DNA of 10,971 nucleotides from CAYQDR01 sp964416315 (GTDB lineage Bacteria; Methylomirabilota; Methylomirabilia; Rokubacteriales; DASRDR01): positions 1 to 10,971 of the forward strand of contig CAYQDR010000144.1 in assembly GCA_964416315.1 (NCBI GenBank). Direction: 5' to 3'. The notes below the pieces were generated by a model. That model did not search any database. It had not been told where the DNA came from and saw only the letters and a list, made by a program, of their open reading frames with translations. Position 1 is the stretch's first letter. Each line of letters starts with the position of its first letter. A program made the position numbers and the translations under genes. This document shows, one piece after another, positions 1-6,568 of the stretch.

Positions 1-458
1 TGAGCCAGGCGCACGGCCCGGGGGCAGTAGGGTCAGGTGGGCGTCGTGAAGACCTGGATGTGGACCGGCTTGGTCAGGCCCCTCAGGCGGTCGAGCGTCT
101 CCGGGGCGAGCCGCGGCTCGCCGGAGGAGGCCACGAGCATCCCGTCGATCAGGTTCGTGAACTCGTAGCCCATCGGAATCCCGAAGAAGCGGATGCCGTA
201 GTCCCGCGCCCCCTCGACGACCACTGCGGGGACCCGCTCGACGCCGTACGCCGCGGCCTTCTCCCGGTCGATGTGGAGGTTGTAGATCTCCACGGCGACC
301 CTATCCGAGCACTCCGCCACCTCGCGGACCAGCCGCTCCGTCTCGACGCAGTACTCCGACGCGAGCTGGGCGCTGAAGACCACGAGCTTGACGGGCCCGG
401 CGAGCTTGGCGAGCTCGGTCTGGACGCCCGCCCGGTCCTTGTCGGTCAGGATGGCCAT
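1..458 (-). CDS. Two-domain glutaredoxin-like protein disulfide oxidoreductase, probable selenoprotein, cut by the window edge
   Basis: The family (protein disulfide oxidoreductase, tandem thioredoxin folds) carries out thiol-disulfide exchange in the cytoplasm. ATG at 458 is preceded by GGGAGG. Residues 1-110 form the first thioredoxin-like fold, with SEYC (34-37) where the family usually has CxxC, and a VPAVVV cis-Pro segment near 76-81. The second fold begins at VHIQVFTTPT. Codon 142 is TGA (33-35), followed in frame by PYCPRAVRLA up to position 1. Family members read TPTCPYC here, and the archaeal PDO CPYC lies near residue 146, so TGA replaces only the first active-site Cys. I read this as selenocysteine (UPYC). 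About 80 further residues should lie left of the window. It is the last gene seen in a minus-strand cluster and probably has its own promoter at 479-484. The alternative is a nonsense mutation or sequencing error giving a 141-aa truncated protein. Confidence 0.85.
5..35 (-). promoter_or_regulatory. SECIS-like hairpin just downstream of in-frame TGA
   Basis: Read on the minus strand, TGA is at 35-33. Twelve nucleotides downstream a stem begins: CCGGGC (21-16), loop CGTGC (15-11), GCCTGG (10-5). This is six pairs including one G-U. The loop begins 18 nt after TGA and has G as its second base. Both points agree with the published bacterial SECIS consensus (loop 16-37 nt after UGA, G among the first two loop bases). 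The stem is short and GC-rich DNA makes hairpins easily. The weight therefore comes from its combination with the active-site position of the TGA. Confidence 0.65.
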
Positions 459-478
459 CGCGCCTCCCTCACCCGGTC

Positions 479-484
479 ATTATA
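479..484 (-). promoter_or_regulatory. Probable -10 box for the disulfide oxidoreductase gene
   Basis: The minus strand reads TATAAT, a perfect sigma-70 -10 hexamer, 20 nt before the ATG at 458 and within the 67-nt gap after the regulator gene. AT-rich hexamers are rare in this GC-rich sequence. I see no convincing -35 box 16-18 nt upstream. It would let the redox gene be transcribed independently of the upstream cluster. Confidence 0.45.
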
Positions 485-525
485 CCGGAGGGCGGCAAAG
501 CGCGCGACGAGGCCGGTCGGTCGGG

Positions 526-858
526 TCAACGACCGAGGATGGCGAACCGCGGTGCGTCCACGCGCTCGCCGCGGCACACCGGACACCGGGACGGTCGCGT
601 GAGGCGGTCGCGCTTGCGGAAGACGAAGCCGCAGTCGAGGCAGCGCGCGGGCTCGACGTGGAGCCGCTCGCTCCCGGCCCGCAGCGAGCGGCCGAGGTGC
701 TCGAGGTGCTCGGCGACCTGCTTCTCCGGGATCCGGACGCGCGCGGACAGCTCGTGCGCGGTCAGCGGGCCGGCCCGGAGCGCGTCGCGGAGGGCGGCCC
801 GCAGGGTCGCGTGCGCTTCGACCGGTCGCAGCCACCCCTTCGCGCCCGGGCGCTTCAC
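526..858 (-). CDS. Small transcriptional regulator: HTH domain fused to Zn-ribbon (COG3357-like)
   Basis: The protein has 110 residues from a GTG start at 858. That GTG overlaps the aminotransferase stop as GTGA, so translation is probably coupled. An in-frame ATG farther upstream (1086) would lie deep inside the aminotransferase gene and is rejected. Residues 16-66 look like a winged HTH (LRAALRDAL, LTAHELSARVRIPEKQVAEHLEHL). A four-cysteine zinc ribbon follows: C73-L-D-C76 and C92-P-V-C95. This layout matches the small predicted regulators of COG3357, which carry an HTH domain followed by a Zn-ribbon. The target and inducer are unknown. Lying between an aminotransferase and a redox protein, it could sense metal or redox state, but this is inference. 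Confidence 0.75.
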   Translation of the reverse strand: MKRPGAKGWLRPVEAHATLRAALRDALRAGPLTAHELSARVRIPEKQVAEHLEHLGRSLRAGSERLHVEPARCLDCGFVFRKRDRLTRPSRCPVCRGERVDAPRFAILGR

Positions 859-2024
859 GCGAGGCGCGCGAGCGCCTTGCCCATCCGGTCGAGCGCTTCC
901 TGGATCGCCTCGCGAGAGGTGGCGTACGACAGGCGGAGGTAGCCCTCCCCGAACTCGCCGAAGGCGGTCCCCCAGAGGAGCGCGACGCCCGCTTCGTCGA
1001 GGAGGTACGTCGCGATGTCCTTGGACGAGCGGCGGAGGCCCTTCACGTTCGGGAAGACGTAGAAGGCGCCGCGCGGGCGCGCGCACGAGACCCCGGGGAG
1101 CCGGTTCAGGCCGTCCACGATCAGGTCGCGCCGGCAGCGGAACTCCTCCACCATGGCCCGGACCGGCGCGTCGTCCCCGCGGAGGGCGGCGAGCCCCGCC
1201 TGCTGGACGAACGTGGCCGTGCAGGAGACGGAGTTCGTCATGAGGCGCGTCATCTGCTCCGCGAGCGGGACCGGCATCACCCCGTAGCCGAGCCGCCAGC
1301 CCGTCATCGCGTAGGACTTCGAGAACCCGTCCAGGATGATCGTCTGCGCCTTCATCCCCGGCAGACCCGCGATGGAGGCGAACCGCCCCTCGTAGAGGAA
1401 CCGGCGGTAGATCTCGTCCGAGAGGACGGGGACGCGGTAGTGGCGGGCGATCCCGGCGACCCGCTCGATCTCCTCCGGCGCGAGGACGCCGCCGGTCGGG
1501 TTCTGGGGCGAGTTGATGATGATGAGCCGCGTCTTCCGCGAGACGCGCCGCTCGAGCTCCTTCAGGTCGAACCCGAAGCCCGTCTCCTCGAGGAGCGGGA
1601 TCGGGACCGGGACCCCGCCGACGAAGTTGATGACCGACTCGTAGATCGGGAACCCGGGGTTCGGGTAGACGACCTCATCGCCGCGGTTGACCAGCGCCAT
1701 GATCGCGAAGAACATGATCGGCTTCGCCCCGGGCGTGACCACGACCTCGTCGGGCGAGACCGGGATGCCGCGGGTCTCGGCGATGTGCCGGGCGATCGCC
1801 TCGCGGAGCTCGGGGAGCCCGGCCGACGGCCCGTAGTGGGTGGCGCCCGCGTCGAGCGCGCGCTTGGCCGCTTCCTTGATGTGGGCCGGCGTGTCGAAGT
1901 CCGGCTCGCCGATCTCGAGGTGGACCACCGACCGCCCCTGTCGCTCGAGGGCCTTCGCCCGGGCCAGCACCTCGAACGCCGACTCCGTCCCGAGCCGCCC
2001 CATCCGCTCCGCGATGTCCATCAT
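855..2024 (-). CDS. Pyridoxal-phosphate aminotransferase, class I/II (aspartate aminotransferase-like)
   Basis: This 389-residue cytoplasmic enzyme has the usual length for fold-type I aminotransferases, which move an amino group between an amino acid and a 2-oxo acid using PLP. Visible motifs are NPTGG with N175, LSDEIY with D203 and Y206 (cofactor ring contacts), SKSYAMTGWRLGY with the Schiff-base lysine K236 and R244, and YLRLSYA with R364, the usual substrate-carboxylate arginine. The start is the first of two adjacent ATGs (2024), 6 nt after GAGGA at 2035-2031. It lies 24 nt after the peroxiredoxin stop and overlaps the next gene by 4 nt, so it is probably co-transcribed. It resembles the broad aspartate/alanine/aromatic subgroup, and the exact substrate cannot be told from sequence. 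Confidence 0.92.
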   Translation of the reverse strand: MMDIAERMGRLGTESAFEVLARAKALERQGRSVVHLEIGEPDFDTPAHIKEAAKRALDAGATHYGPSAGLPELREAIARHIAETRGIPVSPDEVVVTPGAKPIMFFAIMALVNRGDEVVYPNPGFPIYESVINFVGGVPVPIPLLEETGFGFDLKELERRVSRKTRLIIINSPQNPTGGVLAPEEIERVAGIARHYRVPVLSDEIYRRFLYEGRFASIAGLPGMKAQTIILDGFSKSYAMTGWRLGYGVMPVPLAEQMTRLMTNSVSCTATFVQQAGLAALRGDDAPVRAMVEEFRCRRDLIVDGLNRLPGVSCARPRGAFYVFPNVKGLRRSSKDIATYLLDEAGVALLWGTAFGEFGEGYLRLSYATSREAIQEALDRMGKALARLA

Positions 2025-2048
2025 CAGTAGTCCTCGAGTTCGTCCGTC

Positions 2049-2681
2049 CTAGAGAGCCCTGGCCACGGCCAGCAGCTCCTCGGCACTCGGGAAGTCCCCC
2101 ACCTTCCGCTCGATGTTGGTCCAACGGACGATGCCAGCCGGATCGATGAGGAACTGACCGATGATCAGCGCCTGGTGCCGCTCGTACTCAGCAGCGTCGC
2201 TCTCAACCGGCTCGAAGCCATCAACCCGGTCGAGGGCTTTGTGGGCTTCGCCGGGCTGCGCGGGCAGGCCGAGCTGCCGAGCCCATTCCAGGGCCGCCGA
2301 ATCGACGGCCTCGATGATTTGCGGCGTCAGAGGAAACTGCGGCAAGTCATACGCGCGATGCGTCGTCAGCTCGGGGTCGGCACCGAGCGGGATTCGCGAC
2401 GGACGGTAGCGGAAGTACAGGCGGGCGCGGTCGGGAGCGGAGGCGACCACCCCCAGGGTGGCAACGCCTGCCGCCTTCAGTTGCTCCGCACTGGTCCCGA
2501 GCTCGATCATCTGACGTCGGCAGAACGGGCAGTAGAGGCCACGAAACAGGGCCAAGAGCACCGGGCTTCGGCCGCGATACTCGGACAGGGAAACCACGCC
2601 TTCGCGGTCAGCGGCAGGCAGGGTGAAGTCGGGAGCCGGGTCGCCGGGCTGGACCTTGCGTCGCGATCCGCCTGTCGCCAT
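2049..2681 (-). CDS. Peroxiredoxin-like (AhpC/TSA-type) thioredoxin-fold protein
   Basis: This 210-residue protein starts PGDPAPDFTLP (residues 12-22), the usual opening of AhpC/TSA proteins. It continues through LALFRGLYCPFCRRQM, with C51-P-F-C54 at the peroxidatic position. Two cysteines in a CxxC pattern, followed by RRQM, resemble the peroxiredoxin-like redoxin group more than classical Prx with TPVC. C51 is the probable reactive residue, reducing peroxides or acting as a thiol oxidoreductase. No signal peptide is visible, so it is cytoplasmic. The ATG lies 3 nt after the rraA stop and the aminotransferase begins 24 nt downstream, which fits an operon. Its third codon positions look less GC-rich than those of its neighbours, so it may be a later arrival. 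Confidence 0.85.
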   Translation of the reverse strand: MATGGSRRKVQPGDPAPDFTLPAADREGVVSLSEYRGRSPVLLALFRGLYCPFCRRQMIELGTSAEQLKAAGVATLGVVASAPDRARLYFRYRPSRIPLGADPELTTHRAYDLPQFPLTPQIIEAVDSAALEWARQLGLPAQPGEAHKALDRVDGFEPVESDAAEYERHQALIIGQFLIDPAGIVRWTNIERKVGDFPSAEELLAVARAL

Positions 2682-2684
2682 CGG

Positions 2685-3377
2685 TCAGAACACTCCGAAC
2701 TTCTCGTACGCCTTGAGCGGCGCCATGCCCTTGCGGACGGCGTCGCGGACCTGGTTCTCCGTGTCGAGCAACGCCTCGCACGCGAGCAGGACTTCCAGCG
2801 CGAGCTTCTTCGGCACGACGGCCACCCCGTCGAAGTCGCCCACGATGACGTCGCCGGGCGAGACGCGGGCGTCGCCGATCGTGACCGGCCGGCCCCAGTG
2901 GACGGCCCGCCAGCGCGGGAGCGAGTCCTGGGGCGTCCGGTAGCGGCAGAAGAGGGGGAACCGCTCCCGCATGATGTAGGCCGCGTCCCGGGTCGCGCCG
3001 TCCACGACGACCCCGCGCACCCCGCGGGCCTTCATCGCCACGGCGGAGAGCTCGCCGAAGTGCGCCGCGACGTCGTCGTTCGCCTGGATCACGAGCACGC
3101 TCTCGCGCGGCACGGCGCCGAGCATCTTGAGGAAGGCCCGGATCGGGCCCTCGGTCTCGAGGTTCCGGCTCTGCTTGCCGCTCACCGGAAACGCGATCCC
3201 CGCGAGCCGCGTGTCGGGCGTCAGCGGGACGATGTCGTGGGGGAACGTCTGGTTGTAGTACCCCCGTTTGTCGAGGACGTCCGTGATCGCCGCGGTGTAG
3301 ATCCGGCTGTAGCGGGCGCAGAGGTCGGGGACCGCGATCCGGGGCGGCGTCGGGCGGCGCGAGCGGGCGGTGGCCAT
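2685..3377 (-). CDS. RraA-family protein (4-hydroxy-4-methyl-2-oxoglutarate aldolase-like)
   Basis: The family includes metal-dependent aldolases that split 4-hydroxy-4-methyl-2-oxoglutarate or 4-carboxy-4-hydroxy-2-oxoadipate, and also RNase E regulators. I chose ATG 3377 (230 aa) over an ATG 54 nt upstream because AGGAGAG lies 5 nt before it and family similarity begins after it. Visible motifs are the N-terminal AAITDVLDKRG (29-39), HFGEL (106-110), and VVVDGATRD (123-131) with R130-D131 at the substrate and metal site. The tail GDFDGVAVVP (180-189) is typical. Annotations of dimethylmenaquinone methyltransferase for this family are historical errors. It is the first gene of the minus-strand cluster. 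The substrate is not determined, and aldolase activity fits a genome rich in carboxylic-acid transport. Confidence 0.88.
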   Translation of the reverse strand: MATARSRRPTPPRIAVPDLCARYSRIYTAAITDVLDKRGYYNQTFPHDIVPLTPDTRLAGIAFPVSGKQSRNLETEGPIRAFLKMLGAVPRESVLVIQANDDVAAHFGELSAVAMKARGVRGVVVDGATRDAAYIMRERFPLFCRYRTPQDSLPRWRAVHWGRPVTIGDARVSPGDVIVGDFDGVAVVPKKLALEVLLACEALLDTENQVRDAVRKGMAPLKAYEKFGVF

Positions 3378-3429
3378 CGGTCTCTCCTCGTCCGCGAGCG
3401 CGGGCTCGCGCGGGCAGCATGCGCGCGTC

Positions 3430-3459
3430 ATCTTACCCCGGCCCTGCGCCGGGGCTCAA
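3430..3459 (-). promoter_or_regulatory. Probable promoter of the rraA cluster with a palindrome between -35 and -10
   Basis: The minus strand reads TTGAGC (3459-3454), an 18-nt spacer, then TAAGAT (3435-3430), a plausible sigma-70 promoter about 53 nt before the rraA ATG. The spacer holds a perfect inverted repeat, CCCCGGC-N5-GCCGGGG (3454-3436), which almost fills it. Such a position suits an operator, but the palindrome is pure G/C and may be chance. Confidence 0.45.
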
Positions 3460-3500
3460 GGGCCCCGCGCTTGCCCGGCGCGCGCGGGACCACTACTCTC

Positions 3501-4001
3501 GGTAGCGATGACGACGCGCCGCCGCTCGACACGCCGGCCCGCGTCGTCGCGCGCGCCGGGTGCGACACCGCGCCGGTGGACCCCTCGACGGCCGAGGGGC
3601 GGCTGACCCTCCTCTCGTACATCTGGCCCGACCAGGCGGAGCGCCTCGCGCACCTCCGGGCGGCGCTCGAGGTCGCGCGCCGCGTCCCCGTCCGGATCGA
3701 CCGCGCCGAGGCCACCGAGTGGCTCGTCACCCGGCTCGCGACGCCGACGCCCGGTGTCGCGACCGTGGTCTTCCACTCGATCGTCATGCAGTACCTGGCG
3801 CCGGCGGACCGCGAGCGCGTCCGCGCGATCGTGCGGGAGGCGGGCGCCCGCGCGACGGCCGCCGCCCCGGTCGCCCGGCTCCGGATGGAGCCCGCCGGCG
3901 AGCTCGCGGACGTCCACCTCACCCTCTGGCCCGGCGGCGAGAAGCGACGGATCGCCCGGGCCCACTACCACGGCCGGCCCGTCTACTGGCTGGGCGGCTA
4001 A
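3501..4001 (+). pseudogene. C-terminal remnant of a DUF2332 family protein
   Basis: The reading frame ending at TAA 3999-4001 encodes a recognisable C-terminal half of a DUF2332 protein: ARVVARAGCDTAPVDPS, then LLSYIWPDQAERLAHLRAAL, then TVVFHSIVMQYLAPADRERV, and a tail rich in R and H. Family members are about 330-350 residues. Only about 160 are present here, and upstream of about 3500 the frame runs into the rraA promoter and the antisense of rraA. No good in-frame start exists: the ATG at 3508 is in another frame, and a GTG before DPSTAEG would cut the domain. The N-terminal half was probably lost by deletion. DUF2332 has no established biochemical role. An expressed short form cannot be excluded. 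Confidence 0.75.
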
Positions 4002-4014
4002 CCGGCCGCGCGGC

Positions 4015-5517
4015 TCAGACGTCCACGTCGCCGCGGAAACGGTGGACGAACGTCAGGAGGTAGGGCGCCAGCAGGGAGAGCAGCGACAGGGCGAGCAGCG
4101 TCGCCGCAATCGGTCGGGTGACGAGGACCGCGTACGACCCGTCGGAGAGTACGAGCGCCTGGCGGAGCGACTGCTCCATGAGGCCTCCGAGGACGAGGCC
4201 GAGGACGCACGGGGCCAGCGGGTAGTCGTGCTTCCGCATGTAGTAGCCGAGCAGCCCCGCGCCGAGCCCGATCCACACCTCGAAGAGGTTCTGGTTCACG
4301 CCCCAGACCCCGACGATCGAGACCGCGAGAATGAAGGGGTAGAGGACCCGCTCCGGGATCAGCAGGATCCGGACGAAGAGCCCGACGAGCGGGAGGTTCA
4401 GGACGAGCAGCATCGTGTTGCCGACGTACATGCTCGCGATCACGCCCCAGAAGACGTCCGGGTTCTTCTGATAGAGGAGCGGCCCCGGCTGGACGCCGAG
4501 CATGATCAGGGCGCCGAGCATGAGCGCCGTCGTCGAGGAGCCCGGGAGCCCGAGCGTCAGCAGGGGCACCATGTTCCCCACCGCCGCCGCGTTGTTCGCC
4601 GCCTCGGGGGCGGCCACCCCGCGGATCTCCCCCTGCCCGAAGCGCTCCGGGTTTCGCGAGAGGCGCTTCTCGAGGTTGTAGGCGAGGAACGAGGCGATGG
4701 TCGCGCCCGCGGCCGGCAGCACGCCGATGTAGAAGCCGATGCCGGTCCCGCGGAGGATGGCGCCCAGGCTCTCCCGGAAGTCCCGCCACGCGAGCCAGAC
4801 CCGGCCGAGGGCCATCCGCTCGACACGGACGGTCCCCATCTCCTCCACCGCGAGCAGCACCTCCGAGACGGCGAAGAGCCCGATCGCGACCGTGATGAAC
4901 GAGATGCCGTCCATGAGCTGCGGCAGCCCGAACGTGTAGCGTGGAATGCCGGTCGAGAGGTCGATGCCGACCGTCGCGATCATGAGACCCAGCATGGTCG
5001 AGATCAGGGCCTTGACGAGCGAGTGCCCGGCGAGGCTCGTCACCGACGAGAGCCCGAGCAGCATCACCCCGAAGTACTCCGCGGGGCCGAAGGCGAGCGC
5101 CACGCGGATCAGCGGCACGGCGAAGAGCATGAGGAGGGCGATGCTGATCGTCCCGGCGAGGAACGAGCCCACCGCGGCGATCGCCAGCGCGGGCCCGGCG
5201 CGCCCGGCCCGGGCCATCTGGTAGCCGTCGAGCGTCGTGACGACCGAGGAGGACTCCCCGGGGACGTTCAGGAGGATCGAGGTCGTCGAGCCGCCGTACA
5301 TCGTGCCGTAGTAGAGGGCCGTGAGCATGATCATCGCCGAGGCGGGAGGCATCCCGTAGAGGATCGGGATCAGGAGGGCGATGCCGGAGACGGGCCCGAT
5401 CCCGGGGAGGACGCCGATGAGCGTGCCGACCAGGGCGCCGACGAAGGCGTAGAGGAGGTTGATGGGGCTGAGCGCCACGGCGAAGCCGAGGCCCATGCTC
5501 CCCCAGATCTCGCTCAT
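4015..5517 (-). CDS. tctA: Tripartite tricarboxylate transporter, large membrane subunit TctA
   Basis: This is the main channel subunit of a TTT secondary transporter, which takes up citrate-type or other carboxylates with TctB and a periplasmic TctC. From ATG 5517 it has 500 residues, the family's normal size. An in-frame ATG 78 nt upstream is rejected because it adds a proline/glycine-rich stretch unlike the family. Conserved features are GVLPGIGPVSGIALLIP (35-51), GGSTTSILLNVPGESSS (75-91) and DGYQMARAGRAGPALAI. A second half repeats the pattern with EAANNAAAVGNMVPLLTLGLPG and ALMLGALIMLGVQPGPLL. Roughly 10-12 hydrophobic segments are visible. It lies last in the tctC, chimeric gene, tctB, tctA series, separated from tctB by 132 nt containing a G-quadruplex/hairpin element. 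Confidence 0.95.
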   Translation of the reverse strand: MSEIWGSMGLGFAVALSPINLLYAFVGALVGTLIGVLPGIGPVSGIALLIPILYGMPPASAMIMLTALYYGTMYGGSTTSILLNVPGESSSVVTTLDGYQMARAGRAGPALAIAAVGSFLAGTISIALLMLFAVPLIRVALAFGPAEYFGVMLLGLSSVTSLAGHSLVKALISTMLGLMIATVGIDLSTGIPRYTFGLPQLMDGISFITVAIGLFAVSEVLLAVEEMGTVRVERMALGRVWLAWRDFRESLGAILRGTGIGFYIGVLPAAGATIASFLAYNLEKRLSRNPERFGQGEIRGVAAPEAANNAAAVGNMVPLLTLGLPGSSTTALMLGALIMLGVQPGPLLYQKNPDVFWGVIASMYVGNTMLLVLNLPLVGLFVRILLIPERVLYPFILAVSIVGVWGVNQNLFEVWIGLGAGLLGYYMRKHDYPLAPCVLGLVLGGLMEQSLRQALVLSDGSYAVLVTRPIAATLLALSLLSLLAPYLLTFVHRFRGDVDV

Positions 5518-5522
5518 CGGGT

Positions 5523-5565
5523 CCACCCCCACCCCCGTCCCCTCCCCACCCACCGGGGGGAGGGG
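5523..5565 (-). promoter_or_regulatory. G-quadruplex motif and competing hairpin directly before tctA
   Basis: On the minus strand five G-runs (4, 4, 5, 5 and 2 bases; 5547-5523) are separated by 1-2 nt, a textbook quadruplex pattern ending 5 nt before the tctA ATG. The first two runs, GGGGAGGGG (5547-5539), are also the 3' arm of a perfect 9-bp stem with CCCCTCCCC (5565-5557), loop 9 nt. Quadruplex and hairpin exclude each other, and both would affect ribosome access. Similar G/C-run palindromes occur as dispersed intergenic repeats in high-GC genomes, so this may be a repeat copy. Confidence 0.5.
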
Positions 5566-5649
5566 CGGCGCGCACGCCCCACGCCGTGCACGCACCCCAG
5601 GGCTGACACGCGGTATCTCAACGCTCGCTCACGCGTCCGGGGCCCGCGC

Positions 5650-6090
5650 TCAGTAGCCGCCGAAGAGCCAGCCCGCCGGGAGCGACACCTTCAGGAGGCG
5701 CGCGAAGAGCCCCCAGAGGGCCCCGGCGCCGAGGACCGCGAGCGGGACCGCCCGGCGGAGGGGCTCCCCGAGGAGCCAGAGCCCGGCGAGGAGAAACCCG
5801 CCGGTGGCGAGGAGGTAGCCCGCCGGGACCAGGAGCGCGGCGTACGCCAGGAGCACGGCCACCATCCCGAGCGCCCGGCGCGCCATCCCCCGCACCCCCG
5901 CGTCGGCCGCGCGCGCGCGCCGGGCGAGCAGGCACGCCGCGAGGACGAAGAGGGAGCCGCCGAGGAGCGTCGGGAAGGCCGAGGGACCCAGCGGGTCCGA
6001 CATCGCCGTCGCCTGGATGCGTCGCGCCTCCCAGAGGTACCCGACGGCCAGAGCGGCGACGAGCAACGCCGCGACGCGGTCGTGGGTCAC
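5650..6090 (-). CDS. tctB: Tripartite tricarboxylate transporter, small membrane subunit TctB
   Basis: This 146-residue inner-membrane protein is the small helper subunit of the TTT transporter. The start is GTG 6090, overlapping the previous gene's stop as GTGA. An ATG farther upstream would lie inside that gene and add a non-membrane arginine/proline stretch. Hydrophobic segments fall near residues 5-19, 36-56, 72-90, 94-108 and 113-130. DPLGPSAFPTLLG (32-44) is the typical TctB signature after the first helix. The C-terminal LLKVSLPAGWLFGGY also fits the family, whose members often end in a similar L-P-G pattern. It is translationally coupled to the chimeric citryl-CoA lyase-like gene and followed by tctA. 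Confidence 0.9.
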   Translation of the reverse strand: MTHDRVAALLVAALAVGYLWEARRIQATAMSDPLGPSAFPTLLGGSLFVLAACLLARRARAADAGVRGMARRALGMVAVLLAYAALLVPAGYLLATGGFLLAGLWLLGEPLRRAVPLAVLGAGALWGLFARLLKVSLPAGWLFGGY

Positions 6091-6536
6091 GGCGCCCGCC
6101 GAGCCAGGTCCGGCAGCGGGCGCGGCGGCGGCCCCTCGTAGAGGAAGCGGATGTCGGGGGGCATCGGGCCCTTGATGCGTCCGCCCTGCTCCTGCTGCTC
6201 GCGGGCGTGGGCGAGGATCCCCACGGCGCGCGAGAGGACGAACAGCCCCTTGCCCCACGGTGGGCTGAAGCCGAGCTCGGAGAGGACCATCGCCAGCGCG
6301 CCGTCCACGTTCATGGGGAGGGGCCGCCCCTTGAGCGCCGCCAGGGCGCGCTCGACCGCCTCCGCGACCGCGAGGAAACGGCCGGACACGGTGCCGGCGC
6401 GTGCCGCGTCGGCCACGAGCGCCTTGAGGCGCACGGAGCGGGGGTCCACCGGATGAAACCGCTGACCGAAGCCCTCGAAGGGCCCCGTCAGGACGTTCGT
6501 GAGGTCGAGGACACGGACACCGGTGAGGATTCCCAT
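6087..6536 (-). pseudogene. Chimeric remnant: start of a CoA-transferase family III gene joined to the end of a citryl-CoA lyase gene
   Basis: The 149-residue frame has two unrelated parts. Residues 1-20 (GVRVLDLTNVLTGPF) are the classic N-terminus of CaiB/family III CoA-transferases, normally about 400 residues. From residue 22 it is the C-terminal half of a citrate synthase fold of the citryl-CoA lyase type: GFGQRFHPVDPR (22-33), LPMNVDGALAMVLSELGF (73-90), and FVLSRAVGILAH (99-110). D78 and R103 match the retained catalytic Asp and CoA/citrate-binding Arg of the fold. The catalytic His position holds Gln (Q25), and the N-terminal half is missing. A deletion between adjacent CoA-transferase and lyase genes explains this best. 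The frame is open and overlaps tctB by GTGA, so it may still serve translational coupling. An assembly artefact is possible. Confidence 0.8.
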
Positions 6537-6568
6537 GCCGGTTCGGCGCGCGGCGTCCGAGGGAGCAG

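Noticed and set aside
526..528. TGA stop of the Zn-ribbon regulator considered as another selenocysteine codon
   Set aside because: The Zn-ribbon is complete before it, the downstream frame has no family-like sequence, and no redox motif surrounds it.
60..602. Plus-strand open frames opposite the disulfide oxidoreductase and regulator genes
   Set aside because: They are antisense to well-supported genes and have a biased low-complexity composition.
2517..2531. CPFC motif of the peroxiredoxin checked for a Sec codon
   Set aside because: Both codons are ordinary Cys codons, and the gene ends in TAG at the expected length.
2175..3500. Upstream extension of the DUF2332 frame to a 608-residue protein
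   Set aside because: This part is antisense to the peroxiredoxin and RraA genes and shows no protein-like motifs. Only the part after about 3500 is recognisable.
3754..6141. A 795-residue plus-strand open frame, extremely rich in Arg, Asp, Glu and His
   Set aside because: It runs antisense to tctA and tctB, whose motifs are unmistakable. High GC makes such frames long, and the composition is that of a shadow.
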